Part shown: piece by piece, positions 1 to 11,451 of the stretch
Layout: each line of letters starts with the position of its first letter
Numbering within the stretch: the first letter of the stretch is position 1
Origin: Neolecta irregularis DAH-3
Taxonomy: Eukaryota; Ascomycota; Neolectomycetes; Neolectales; Neolectaceae
Direction: 5' to 3'
DNA: 15,006 nt
Assembly: GCA_001929475.1 (NCBI GenBank)
Contig: LXFE01000147.1
Span: 1-15,006 of the forward strand
Translations under genes and position numbers: made by a program
The notes under the pieces: model-generated
What the model saw: only the letters and a program-made list of their open reading frames with translations
What the model was told of the DNA's origin: nothing
Database searches by the model: none

Positions 1-351
<351 letters not shown>

Positions 352-383
352 TCAGGTGATAACCATGCTTCCTAATGAACATG

Positions 384-391
384 TCACGTGA
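384..391. promoter_or_regulatory. TCACGTGA palindrome (E-box) in polyubiquitin promoter
   Basis: A perfect 8-bp palindrome with a CACGTG core lies about 105 bp upstream of the polyubiquitin start. CACGTG is bound by fungal bHLH factors of the Cbf1/Pho4/Tye7 type. A single site of this size can occur by chance, so its role is an inference from position. Confidence 0.35.
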
Positions 392-415
392 GTTACCTGC
401 AATCCGCCGGCTGCC

Positions 416-433
416 TTCCATGATGTTCCAGAA
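416..433. promoter_or_regulatory. Heat-shock element upstream of polyubiquitin
   Basis: TTCCATGATGTTCCAGAA is an array of four alternating 5-bp units (TTC, TGA, TTC, GAA); three units are perfect and the second matches GAA at two of three bases. Contiguous inverted TTC/GAA units are the binding site of heat-shock factor Hsf1, and stress-inducible polyubiquitin genes such as yeast UBI4 are established Hsf1 targets. The element lies 137-154 bp before the polyubiquitin ATG at 279. Confidence 0.7.
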
Positions 434-758
434 ACGATATCGCATCTGTAGATAATTGATAAATTAGCGAGAAAGATTAAACCAGATGGGGCTATAGTAT
501 TGAGGAAGCGTCTTGTCTTTGCTGAAAGCACACGACCCAGGTTATCGAGCTTTAGCTAGTATAGATACAAAATTCGCTGGCCTGACCACCCATAACGCTG
601 TAGTACCAGCAAATTGAGTTTTCCCGGGCCCATACATAGAGTGGGTCTGAATCATAAGTAAACCACCTGCGAAAATTCATATCCTACTGTTGTTGCTGGG
701 TACCAAACATAACAAATAGATTTCTGAGCAATACACGCCTACACGGTTTCCGTATGAA

Positions 759-3297
759 TCATTGACGGAGTCTGTTTCGGAAGTCATCTACCCTCCTCGC
801 CTTCTCAATCTTCGCTGTTAACCTTTCGTAACTCTTCCTTGGTTGACTAAGTGCATTAAGAATCTGATCAGCAGAGACTTTCTTCCCAGAATTGACGGCT
901 TCCTCAAAATCATCATATTGAGACCAAATCTGTTTATTCATGACGACAAATCGCTCTCGGAATCGTGCTACTTGGTCTCCCAATATTTTATTCTGTTCGT
1001 GTGTGTCCCTGACTTCGCGATATATACGGTCCAGGTTATTCTTCTTGGAGAGCGCCTTGAGGGCGAATTCTGATGCCTTTTGACGACCTGCTTGTTCATT
1101 AAGGCACTCGCGTAGGTTATGTGTTGCTTGAACAGCTAACGTGAATCCGACGGTAATATTTCGAGCTTCATCGGATCGGCATTTGCACATTTCCAAGAGT
1201 TTAAAGCGAAGGCTTCTCAACGATGTATCCATCTTCTCGATTTCTTGTCTTTTCTCGAGATAGGCAAGCTTTACACAATCAAAATGCTTCGAAATCACTC
1301 TCGCAGGTTCGCTAGTGGGGCTTTCCGCAGATAGACCAGTAACATAATTTATTAATTTCTCGATATCAGAGACTTGATTGCAAAGTCTATGCCATTCCAT
1401 TCGAATATCATCGATTTGTTGAGCTGTAGTTCGTTTTTCGTTTCGATTGATCAGTACAGAATATAAATTTTTAAGTCCCCAATCAGCTTCACGCAGCTTC
1501 GATATCAATTGGCAGAGCTCTTGATGATTTCTATATGTACCACTTGGTACTTGAGAACCAGTCAATATGTAATGTATCAACGAATCAAGATATGTTGATA
1601 AGCCCTCTTTCATCTCTTCCGATTCCAAAAATGACTTCTGCATTCCTTCCAAGCGTGTTCGTAGCAAATCGATTATTTCATTTTGATTTCGCCGATGATT
1701 AACCTCATCTTTGATAGCACGATCTTTCAACACCACAAGCCTTTGTAGTTCTTCAGAACGATTTTTCCATTGAACAATTTGATGATTCAATCCCAGTTTC
1801 TCTATCATGAGGCTTGTAGTAGTAGCACTATTATTCCGAACGACAAAGAGTGCATTTACAATATTCCGCACTTTAGATTCAGTAAATCTGGCATGAATAG
1901 GACCTTGGAAAGTTCTGCCATTAGTCAAGATCTCAAGAAGATCGTCAAGTTGTCTGTCGTAATCACTGACCTTTTTCAAGAGGACTCTTTCGTCTATTTG
2001 AAGAGTCTTGAGGATAAGATTTTTCTCATGTAAGTTACTCTTCAGGTCCTCAATCTCAGAATCCTTTTCAGTCATTATTGAATGAAGTCTCTGTGAAAGT
2101 CTTTTAACCTCTTTCGAGGATGTTGCGAGTTCCTCCGACCTTTCTTTGATCTGTCTTCGAGTCATCTCGACATCTGCAGTAAGGAATCTTTTCTCCTCAT
2201 TCAACTTCGAGATTGTGTGTGATAATTCCTTCAGACAATGTGCTTTTTCATTATTCGCCTTCTCGAGTTCAACCTGAAGATCGATTGTAGACTGTTGCAC
2301 CTGCTGCTTCTCATGCAAGTCCAGGTTTCGGGATCTGACAACAGATTTTTCATTGATTAGAGGAGATATAACCATTGAATGCAAAGGGCCACTTGTGGAG
2401 GAAAAGTTAGCTGGGGAATTTAGTTGCAAAGATGGAATTTCAGGAATGAGTAGCAATTCTGAGCTCAGGTGTCTCTTGATATTTAGAATGCACTTGTATG
2501 ATTTGATATACAGCCTCAAGTTTCGCAGGCATTGGTGGTGGCATTTCCCCAGAGTATCTTGTCACCATCTGCAATGGCTTATGAGCACTTAAAGGCCAAG
2601 TCAATCCCTTATTCCCAAAACGCTACTTTGTCAGCATACTGATGAGATAATTCACACCTTTATATCTTGAGACTTCTGTAAGGATGAGCTCTTTGACTTG
2701 GAATCTTTCGAACCAATTTGTACCTCCAAAGGTCAAATGGATCTCACTGCATAGCTTCCCTACTTTCTTCGCTGAGATAGGAAAGCCTCCCTGATTGGGG
2801 AAGCTGGTAGGAGAGGGATCTCTTTTCTGAGATGGTCAACTTGCAGGAGTGTAATATGTATCCATACTTTTGGTCCTGTTTGTGATTCGCCAAAATTTCG
2901 ACATTCATCATCTGAGCTCTTTATTTGCGCCTGGACATTTCGTGCAAGTGCTAGTTGAACCTTTGTGGAAAGATTGGAGTTCTGATAGTCCTCACTATCA
3001 TCGAGATCGATCACAATGGGCAGACTATGGGATTAATGTATGGCTAATTAGGAAAGGACCCTGAGTTTCCTATTGTATTTCTTCGATGTCTTGACTCTTC
3101 CTGAGTTCTCTTTATTCTACCTTAGAGACTCGAGATTAAAGTGAGCGATACTTCTTTATGCCTAATGTTCTTCTCCTTTTTGAACGAGACCATTCATCAA
3201 CATCTATAACTTCACTCGGGGTTTCCCTTCTACCGATCAGCACGACTATAGCTAAGGATGGTGATCAGGTGTACTTGCTGCAATCACTACTGCCCAT
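759..3297 (-). CDS. Coiled-coil protein with two SUMO-interaction-like motifs (7 exons)
   Basis: I do not recognise the family. Proposed exons on the minus strand: 3297-3275, 3229-3152, 3116-3060, 3024-2868, 2826-2656, 2622-2512, 2474-759. They join in phase into about 770 residues, and each removed intron (45, 35, 35, 41, 33 and 37 nt) takes out a stop or frame change. The N-terminus has SEVIDVDE (about 13-20), a basic KRRR cluster (25-28) and LPIVIDLDDSED (about 54-65). VIDVD and VIDLDD followed by acidic residues match the SUMO-interaction motif pattern, and KRRR could be a nuclear signal. Residues from about 200 to the end, one long exon, are charged, Leu/Glu/Lys/Gln-rich and heptad-like, with a basic C-terminus. 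A nuclear, SUMO-linked structural role is inference. The weakest junctions are the 33-nt intron (2655-2623) and the start; an alternative ATG at 3352 begins MPPHQPGKDLLAPLS. No catalytic motif is visible. Confidence 0.6.
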
Positions 3298-3815
3298 ACT
3301 TTCAACTTGATAGCGGGGCGAGGAGGTCTTTGCCAGGTTGGTGAGGTGGCATAGAAGGCGAGACTTTAGCGATCAGGATCAAATATCATGAATGTCAAGT
3401 GTCAACTACGTTTCGAATTTTAAATTGATTGTTGACATCGATAATCACGCTCAGGCATCAGAAATCGGAAATTTCTTGATAGTCGATCCCGCTAAAAGCT
3501 GGGCACAAATTCTAAAAGATAAGCGTTGATTCTGATAAGAAGGACGATTGAAAATCTTCGAGGTTGGTTTATGGCCTTCATTCATCGGAGAAAATCATCA
3601 AATTACGAGCATCATTACTGTCACTCCCTGACTTTTTCTCGAGAAGGACGTAATCGTATCCATCATTGAACAGGTTTGATCAATGAATATCTATAATGCC
3701 AAGAGCTAACGCCATGCTTTAAAAATGTCAAATGCGATATACCTAACACCCAAGACAACCAGAACTTTCATTTCCACAAGCAACTGCTAGGAAAAACCTG
3801 CAGAAATATTATCGC
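3298..3815. other. Intergenic between two coiled-coil genes
   Basis: About 520 bp between two minus-strand genes, holding the upstream region of the first coiled-coil gene and the 3' flank of the second. The only reading frame of note is a short minus-strand one from an ATG at 3352 (MPPHQPGKDLLAPLS), which could be an alternative first exon of the downstream gene through a 61-nt intron with a weak GTTGAA donor. I see nothing else. Confidence 0.5.
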
Positions 3816-5227
3816 TCATCCCTTCTTCTGAACTTCTCCTGGACTCAATCCTCTTTTCAATCTCAAGTTCTCGCCTTCGAGCTGAACAACATCATCCTGC
3901 TGCTTCCGAACCCGCTGCATCAACTGCATGCGTCCCCTCTTCTCGTCGGAAAGTTTGTTCTCGAGAATCTTGTTTCGCATATGGAGTTCTTCTTGTCTTC
4001 TTAATACTTCATCTTTCATTTGCTCAAGTTGTTCTATTCGTCCCTCATAGCCTGATAACAAGTTCTTGCACCGTTTGAATACATTGACACCATTTCCAGT
4101 ACCTAGGTATCGGGTCAATTCAGTAGTCTCTGCTTTCAGGTCTTCGTATTTCTTTTCAAGATATCGATTATCTTCTCGAAGAGTGGTTGCATCTTTTTTG
4201 TACTTTTTCATTTTCTCACTAAGGATTCGACCGCTGGACTCGAGACACCTAATTTCGTCCACAAGTTTTCTCTTACCGTCTTCAGCCTTTTTTTCAATGT
4301 CCTTTACCTCCTCTCTATGAGCAGTCTCAATTGTCACAGCAAAACCTTCGAGTCCTTTGTACTTGCTCTCAACCTTCGAAGACAATTGAAATTGAAGCTT
4401 CCTGATCTCTTGCATAAGAGCCTCGCATCTCTTGTCATCTACAGGAGCTCTTTGAGCGTTCTTCTGAACTGTTAATTCCTTGATCGTGCCGTGTGCTGTC
4501 GTTAATTGACTCTGCAAATCAAGATTGAGTTTGCGAAGAGTTGAAAGTTGGTTTTTAAAAGTTTCTAATTCACATGAACGAATAAGAATCTCAGACTTGG
4601 CGGCCTTCAACTGGAACTCTAGTTCTGGAATGTTTTCTTGTAGGCCAGATCCTGATAAATATCGTCTTCCATTCACGTGCCCCAACAACAATTTTTCTGC
4701 TTGCAGTTTCTCTATCATGCTCTGGGCTTCCTCGATCTCGGTTTGGCTCTCTTTTTGCTCTCTTACGAGTAACTCAACTTGTGACTGAAGATTAAATATT
4801 GTATCCTGGGCATCATCGGCATTATACGGAGGTGTATGAAAATATCGACTTCCAGTGCGAGACTTGGCAACTTTTAGTGACGCAGTTTGTGTAAGAGGCT
4901 TACAGTAACCGCAGTGTGTTCGTCTCCGCTACTTTCACTGGATGAATCACTTGAACTATCGTCATCTTGGCTTTCGTGGACAATTCTGTCCGGTCATTCT
5001 GCAGTCAACCAATCGATATAATACTCTTCTTTCTCATCAGTGGTTTCCATACTTTATATTCAGTCAAATGCTTCCTGACCAGATACATTTCTCCAGGATA
5101 TGCTTTGCTTCGTTGAGTTGTTTGATGGGATCCATCCCATTGACCTCTAGAAGTTAGATGATTGATGATTAGCTCATTGTGCAGAATACCCCATCAAATC
5201 TCCTTCCGTTTGGGAAATGGATTCCAT
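3816..5227 (-). CDS. Acidic N-terminus plus long coiled-coil protein (5 exons)
   Basis: I do not recognise the family. Proposed exons on the minus strand: 5227-5190, 5146-5087, 5051-5025, 4985-4904, 4862-3816, with introns of 43, 35, 39 and 41 nt. They join in phase into 417 residues. The ATG at 5227 is the first after an in-frame stop. Residues 1-45 are hydrophilic; residues 46-64 are an Asp/Glu/Ser cluster (ESQDDDSSSDSSSESSGDE) that looks like casein-kinase-2 substrate sequence; from about 85 almost to the end the protein is Leu/Glu/Lys/Gln-rich with heptad spacing, typical of a long parallel coiled coil. There are no membrane segments or catalytic motifs. It lies in tandem between the SIM-bearing coiled-coil gene and BUD6, all on the minus strand. 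A cytoskeletal, spindle-pole or scaffold role would fit but is inference. Part of exon 5 (4718-3816) is the securest piece; the three tiny 5' exons need transcript support. Confidence 0.65.
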
Positions 5228-5598
5228 TGAAGTGAATTTTGCGAGGTATATGCTGAATTATAAACAATTCGGTGGTCAGAAAGGTGCTCGTCGAGACCAG
5301 GATTGGTTCTGGGACAGCATATTGGAAACCAACCACCATTATTATGCCATAACTCGATCTCAAAGAAAACTTTAGCTGCAATCAAGATCGGCGAAGTAGA
5401 AAGATCTTTTGAGCTAGAAAATCTTGCGTTTATTCTTGCCTGTATACTTGAGATCTACACTTCAGTTGTCCCTGATAGAAATCGATAGCTAGTCGATTGC
5501 CTAAAAAAGTCTATTTTGTAATAAATGTGGAAGAGATGCCGCTGATTAGAAAATATCCCAATAAAAGTAGTTAAGGAAATCCGCCGCATCCAATCCTT
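5228..5598. other. Intergenic: BUD6 3' flank and promoter of the acidic coiled-coil gene
   Basis: About 370 bp between the BUD6 stop at 5599 and the start codon at 5227, both genes on the minus strand. A short open frame on the minus strand (5385-5194) crosses this region and exon 1 of the downstream gene, but it resembles nothing and is not needed by the gene model. No regulatory motif was convincing. Confidence 0.5.
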
Positions 5599-7773
5599 TC
5601 ACTCAGCATCGTCGCCTGCCGTAACTTGTTCCTTCATCTGACTGTCACAATGGACTTGTTCTTCTCCTCCTCCTCTTTGTTCCATATCTGCAATTTGCTC
5701 AACTTCACCTTCTTGACTCCTGGTAATTTGCTCAACTTCTCTTTTCCATACCTCACGTTTCCGTGCAAGTTCGGCTTGCAGTTTTGCTTCCTGATCTTCA
5801 GTCGCGAGCTTGCGCTTATCACTATCAACAGCAACCTCTTTGAGCTCTTTGCAAACTTTATCGTGTACATGAATAGTACCTTAGATTAAAAATATCAGTC
5901 GCACGCAGGGTATACCATCTCCACTTTGTTGCAGTATGGGGCTTTTCTTGTTCGTCGTCATCTTAACGTATTCCCCAAATGTATTAAATACATCTTTCGC
6001 AATCTCATATTCTTTCCGTGCATCAAGGATCCAAGCTTCTGCCATGGTATAGTATTGTTGTTCTTTGACGATTCTCTGTAGCTCCTCCTCCCATATTTCC
6101 TTCCATTTCAATTTCTTGAACCGAGCTTCAAATTCACTCAGCATTATAGAGACCTCTCTATCCATATTTGTCAGCTCGTCGAGTTTCCTCTTCTGGGGCG
6201 GAATCTTGCGATTAATTGTATCGTGTTTTAAATCATCTAGAAAATCTTGGAATATGTCTATTTGGAGGATGGTTCGCTGTTGGAAATCTTCCAAGGATTT
6301 CTGTTCTCGAGGAGTAGGGAAGGCTGATGAAATGTCCACGTTTTTGAGGCTTTGGATGGATTCAAAGGTAACAAATTCGAACGATTCAACTTGTCTACGA
6401 AGTGTCAAGATGTCAGACTTGATTTCATTGATTGCAGAAGTCGACATCGATGAAGATTTTGCCTTTGATGAAGGAGGTGGCAAAGATTTCCCGGAAACAA
6501 CCAGATGATGCGATATTTTAGTCGGGGAATTCAAAGGCGGTAGTACTGTAGGGATTATTTTAACCAATTTCTTCAGTTCATCAAACTCAGACTTGAGGCT
6601 TGAAAAATGTTCTTGGAGAGTCTTGTTGATATCAGGTTCTACAATGAATATAAGGTGATAAGGCTTGAAATGAGGGTTACCTTCTACGTGCAAGATTAAA
6701 TTCGACTTATTCCTCACATCTTTCACGTCTTCTAATTCGTACTGAACACCGCTTTCTCTATCGTGAATATAAATTGAGGGAAACGCGGATTTCCCAGGCG
6801 AGTAAGCAAATATTTCCATGAACAGTAGGCGTAACCCAGCAAAGGTAATATCCCCTTCGTGCGCAACTTTCTTCGTGGTCGAACCGAGTGTAAGATATAA
6901 TGAGATGGAAGATCGAGGCTCGGTAGTAAGCCGAAGCCTATCCGCCGGCGGAGAGAGTTTGTCAATGGGAGTCTTCTCGTACACTATTTCCCTTAGCAAC
7001 TATACTTTAAAAAATAACGCACTACTCTCTGGACTTTCAACACTTGAATCCTGTACGCTAGTTCTATTTAAACTCCCAGGTGTGTTCATTTTGTACTGAC
7101 TGTATCGCTTACTTGCCCTCCGTTCTAGTTTTTCGCTATTCTTAAGTGCGGCAAATGGATCCGGTTTTGGAGGTGGAGGAAAATTAGGAGGCCGTTTACT
7201 AGATTCGATAGTACGAGGCTCAAATCGTGGGGGAAGGGTTGGGGATTTACGATCTTGTTTAATTCTGAGACGGGCTTGTTTTCGCTTAAGGCCCTGGAGG
7301 AGCAATATGATGATTTCTCGAATTCGAGGGACGTAGTGATCAAGGTTTGCGTTGTGTGCTTCTGTGTTTAATGTTTTATCGAGCGTTATTTTAAGATCTG
7401 TAGGAATTTGATTTAAGTCGCTTGATATAGATTAGTTCAGAGCTGTCGACAGAGGCATACTTCATATCTATACCAGCTGATTGAAAGGCGTCCCTCGAAA
7501 TATCGAAGTCTTTCACCAACTTATAATAAACCGTATACACATTTTCTCTAGACACCAGCGATCTTGACCATGAAGTGACCATCTCAAGGAGCTGCTTTGT
7601 CGATATCAAGAGTGTTTGGACGGACGTCTCAACCCCATTCATCTTGTAAATCTTAGTCTCCATGTACAATGTGACTCGAACAATACCATTGAAGTGCTGC
7701 CTCTCGAGGTAGGAGTACTTGACCGAGATAATGAACGTGTAATCTGAGGCAGCTGAAGATTTTCATGACTCAT
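5599..7773 (-). CDS. BUD6: Bud6/Aip3 actin- and formin-binding polarity factor (6 exons)
   Basis: Bud6 (Aip3) is a polarisome component that binds actin and formins and promotes actin-cable nucleation at growing tips; in hyphae it marks the apex and septa. Exons on the minus strand: 7773-7687, 7642-7461, 7420-7026, 6983-6681, 6638-5916, 5879-5599, with introns of 44, 40, 42, 42 and 36 nt. All phases agree, giving 656 residues, near the size of other filamentous ascomycete homologues. The N-terminus is Ser/Thr/Arg-rich (SRSSTPTSRGST) and leads into a helical domain with STKQLLEMVTSWSR and LLQGLKRKQARLR, typical of fungal Bud6. A Pro-rich linker (PPNFPPPPKPDPF) and RRASKRYSQY follow. The AIP3 core starts near residue 247 (SLYLTLGSTTKKV, LRLLFMEIFAYSPG, VQYELEDVKDV) and continues as coiled coil. 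The last exon is highly charged. The 42-nt intron 6680-6639 is a multiple of three with no stop, so retention would insert 14 residues. Identification is firm; exact splice sites are inferred. Confidence 0.92.
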
Positions 7774-7891
7774 ACTGCTCACTGAATTCGAGTTTATGAT
7801 GGTTATGGAGGTTTCCTTGATAAGCGCGATCGTCCGCGTGGCTACCGGGAATATTTAATCCTACCTGGCATTCCAGAATTATACATTATAC

Positions 7892-7960
7892 AATCATATG
7901 GTTCAGTGGTTAGGACCATATTCACGATGCGGAAGAGTATTCATCCTTTGCTACAAATCT
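7892..7960 (+). pseudogene. Decayed tRNA-Glu-like sequence
   Basis: ATGGTTCAGTGGTTAGGAC (7898-7916) matches the D-arm and A-box of eukaryotic tRNA-Glu very well. It is followed by CATATTCACGATGCGG, which resembles the Glu anticodon arm (TTCAC...GATGCGG) with bases missing, and by GTATTCATCC, a weakened B-box (GGTTCRANYCC). The acceptor and T stems do not pair, so it cannot fold as a working tRNA. It is probably a tRNA pseudogene or a fragment of a tRNA-derived SINE. Confidence 0.5.
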
Positions 7961-8813
7961 TAAAATACAATGTATTTTCCATACTAAACTAGCTTCCGTT
8001 CCACTGGTGTCAAAATATCCTGTTCGGAAACAATTATTGCCTAAAAATCACGATATGGTTTGTCCTGAATGGTATGACCTTTGTTGCTGGGAAGGGTTAT
8101 TCCTTGGAAATAAATTTCAAATAAAGCCTTGTTTACCATCCTTCTTTTCACTGAGCGCCCGTATACAGAACCTGATATTGGCGATACTTAAAGAAATCTA
8201 GTTGACCTTGACTCTTTTAGGGGGTCTTCCCCTTCGAATTCCTCTTGATGACGATCGATATTCTTACGGATCATACCAATTGATATGTCAAACTTGTAAC
8301 ACACAGGCTGCAATTGTAGAATTTTGCAGACTTAAATGACTATGATAAACCGAGAAAAAACGACGGTTGGATTCCTTTGCTGGATGAATAAAGCTTTATC
8401 CACTAGTCATACAAGGAAGCAACTACAAGTCTACTTATAGGAAACAGAAATAGTCGCATCGGTTATAGAAACCTAGACTTTGACAAAAGGAAAAACCAAA
8501 AAAGAGACCCTTTTAACATATCCTTTAAAAGATTACAATATCATTTTCGGACCACAAACTGTACCGTCAATTATTGTAGTAATGTTGATATTTTTCTCCT
8601 CTGGCGATGCGCAGCCCGCCACCATATCTTGAGTCATAATGCAGAATGTGGGCTCAAAACTTGACATTAAATGCCTTTCCACCGATAAAACTTAATAGTG
8701 CTCATTTCTGCAGACTTTTTACTATTACTGACTTCGAAAATACTCCAGAAAAAGGCATTTCAAGCCTTAAATGGGAGGTACTAAATATGGAGTGATTAGC
8801 TCAGCCTTGGAAT

Positions 8814-8839
8814 CCAATCACCGCTATAGGTTGACCAAT
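8814..8839 (+). promoter_or_regulatory. Two CCAAT boxes before the epimerase start
   Basis: CCAAT occurs at 8814-8818 (within AATCCAATCACCG) and again at 8835-8839 (TTGACCAATAATTTGG), 112-137 bp upstream of the ATG at 8951. The HAP/NF-Y complex binds such boxes in fungal promoters at about this distance. I did not find a convincing Gal4-type CGG-N11-CCG site. Confidence 0.4.
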
Positions 8840-8950
8840 AATTTGGTATGGTATACCGCCAAAAGCAAATTGCTGTTGCAGTCAACCGGTCAATCAATAG
8901 GGTGGTAAGTAACCGCCACATACCGATCAACATCTTAACCTATAACCACT

Positions 8951-10237
<1,287 letters not shown>

Positions 10238-10922
10238 TCTCATTTTCCATTCAACCGGGGATAAAATGCAACAAAGCGATGCTATCACTCAAACTACAAT
10301 GTGTGGATTGTTGTTCAAACGAATATTCTCTGGACATTGCACGTTCAATCAATTCTGTACTATTTCCATACATTCTTTTGCATTCTTTTCCTCTGTTTCT
10401 TAATCATAAATTGAGAAGAGATATGGATTTACCTATTTTCATTTCTCCATTGTGGTTGTGGATGACTTGGTTTGAGCATTGCAAACCCTGTTTAAACCCT
10501 TTGCATCCCGAGATACAATCAGTGTGGCCACCCGTCCGCCGGAGACCCGGCGGCGGCGGCGGGCGGCTGGGTCAACCATTCTCCGGCAGGCGGGCGTATT
10601 CTTCACGATTTGTTACAAGAGATTTACATTTGATGTTCAAGTATAGAGTTCTGAGTACAAGATACGATTCACTTTTGTTATCAAATGCCGCTGTCTTTAT
10701 CAGTTTGATTCCATCTTTCTTTGAAACTCAGCATGTTCGTATCCATCATTGTACTTCGACACGGTAACGTGGATGACCTCACAGCACGTCAGATTATCTA
10801 ATGAATGACTATAGATGCTACAATCGACAACCAAGACTCACACTGAAGTCCTGAGATAGCATTGACATATACATATCGGCATATGATGCCGCTATCAGAA
10901 TGGCAAAGCCAAAAACATGTAT
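10238..10922. other. Convergent intergenic region with GC-rich island
   Basis: About 685 bp between the 3' ends of the epimerase (plus) and thioredoxin (minus) genes, so it should hold both 3' untranslated regions. It contains a GC-rich patch at 10526-10596. A long plus-strand frame (10279-10767) runs through it but has low-complexity, compositionally odd translation and no motif, so I do not call it a gene. Confidence 0.5.
10526..10596. repeat. GC-rich (CGG)n island with hairpin
   Basis: A 71-bp patch of mostly C and G sits in otherwise AT-leaning DNA. It holds CCGCCGG (10536-10542) and its reverse complement CCGGCGG (10547-10553) around a 4-base loop, followed by CGG repeats and a second short block (CTCCGGCAGGCGGGCG). 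It lies in the 3' spacer of two convergent genes. It could be a microsatellite expansion, an insertion or an assembly junction. Confidence 0.6.
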
Positions 10923-11342
10923 TTACGAACACTTTCCTGCAATTTCAGCATACTTGATGACGAGTTTCTCCAATTTATCTTGGTTTGCTCCTACTAACTC
11001 GTCGACTCTCTGCCCATTCCTGTAAACTACAAAAGTTGGCATAGCCTTGATCTTTTCCTCGGCGGCAACCTCCTGTTTTATCAGAATATTGAATTTTAAT
11101 GGACAATGCTTACGGATTGTTCATCAACATCAACCTTGAGAAATTTGATCGAAGCGTATGTATTCGAAAGTCTGACGAGTATAGGAGCAATTGCCTTACA
11201 AGGTGCACACCTGTGATGTGTGATAAGCATCGTGACGAGAAAGAGAAATGACATACCAATTTGCATAAAAGTCAACGATGGTGTATTGATCCTTTGAGAT
11301 GTGCTCTTTGAAACTCTGAGTAGATGAGACTAGATGAACCAT
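10923..11342 (-). CDS. Thioredoxin (3 exons, WCAPC active site)
   Basis: Small dithiol reductase that supplies electrons to peroxiredoxins, ribonucleotide reductase and sulfate reduction and is recycled by thioredoxin reductase. Exons on the minus strand: 11342-11257, 11210-11114, 11072-10923; introns of 46 nt (GTATGT donor, CAG acceptor) and 41 nt. The product has 110 residues. The thioredoxin fold is clear: [13 protein letters not shown] with redox cysteines 30 and 33, FLKVDVDE, and the cis-proline loop [11 protein letters not shown] (Pro73). The active site reads WCAPC where WCGPC is usual. I chose the ATG at 11342 because it gives the normal cytosolic length. The frame stays open upstream to an ATG at 11474, which would add 44 residues ending in an Arg/Ser/Phe-rich stretch (FQRSFRFTRSSR) resembling a mitochondrial presequence. 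A dually targeted protein from two starts is therefore possible, but is inference. Confidence 0.95.
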
Positions 11343-11451
11343 TCTTGACGATCTTGTAAAGCGGAAAGAGCGCTGGAAAATGGAGGCTGCCACGGTGTGA
11401 GGTGGTTTTAAGTGACAAACACCAAGATAAACCGGGTTTATTAGTTCGCGA

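Larger units (their letters stand above)
7774..8950. other. Divergent intergenic region between BUD6 and the epimerase gene
   Basis: About 1.2 kb holding the promoters of BUD6 (minus) and the epimerase gene (plus). I see the tRNA-Glu-like relic near 7892-7960 and two CCAAT boxes near the epimerase. The 10-bp inverted pair AAATGCCTTT (8669-8678) and AAAGGCATTT (8751-8760) may be chance. A 64-codon plus-strand frame at 8007-8201 has no recognisable motif. Nothing else is supported. Confidence 0.5.

Noticed and set aside
2475-3297. Pseudogene remnants: conserved-looking peptides broken by TAG, TAA and frame changes
   Set aside because: Removing 33-45-nt GT-AG introns gives one phase-consistent open path, and the same tiny introns are proven in neighbouring conserved genes.
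5194-5385. Short minus-strand open frame upstream of the acidic coiled-coil gene
   Set aside because: No recognisable motif, no in-phase junction to the downstream exons, and it overlaps the better-supported first exon in another frame.
6065-6508. 147-codon plus-strand frame inside BUD6
   Set aside because: Antisense shadow of the BUD6 coiled-coil exon, Ser-rich as expected from the reverse of Glu/Lys codons.
7892-7960. Functional tRNA-Glu gene
   Set aside because: Acceptor and T stems do not pair and the anticodon arm is shortened.
8007-8201. 64-codon plus-strand frame in the BUD6/epimerase spacer
   Set aside because: No motif, no plausible partner exon; open frames of this length are expected by chance in 1.2 kb.
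10279-10767. 162-codon plus-strand frame after the epimerase
   Set aside because: Runs through the GC-rich island and probable 3' untranslated region; the translation is compositionally inconsistent and matches no family.
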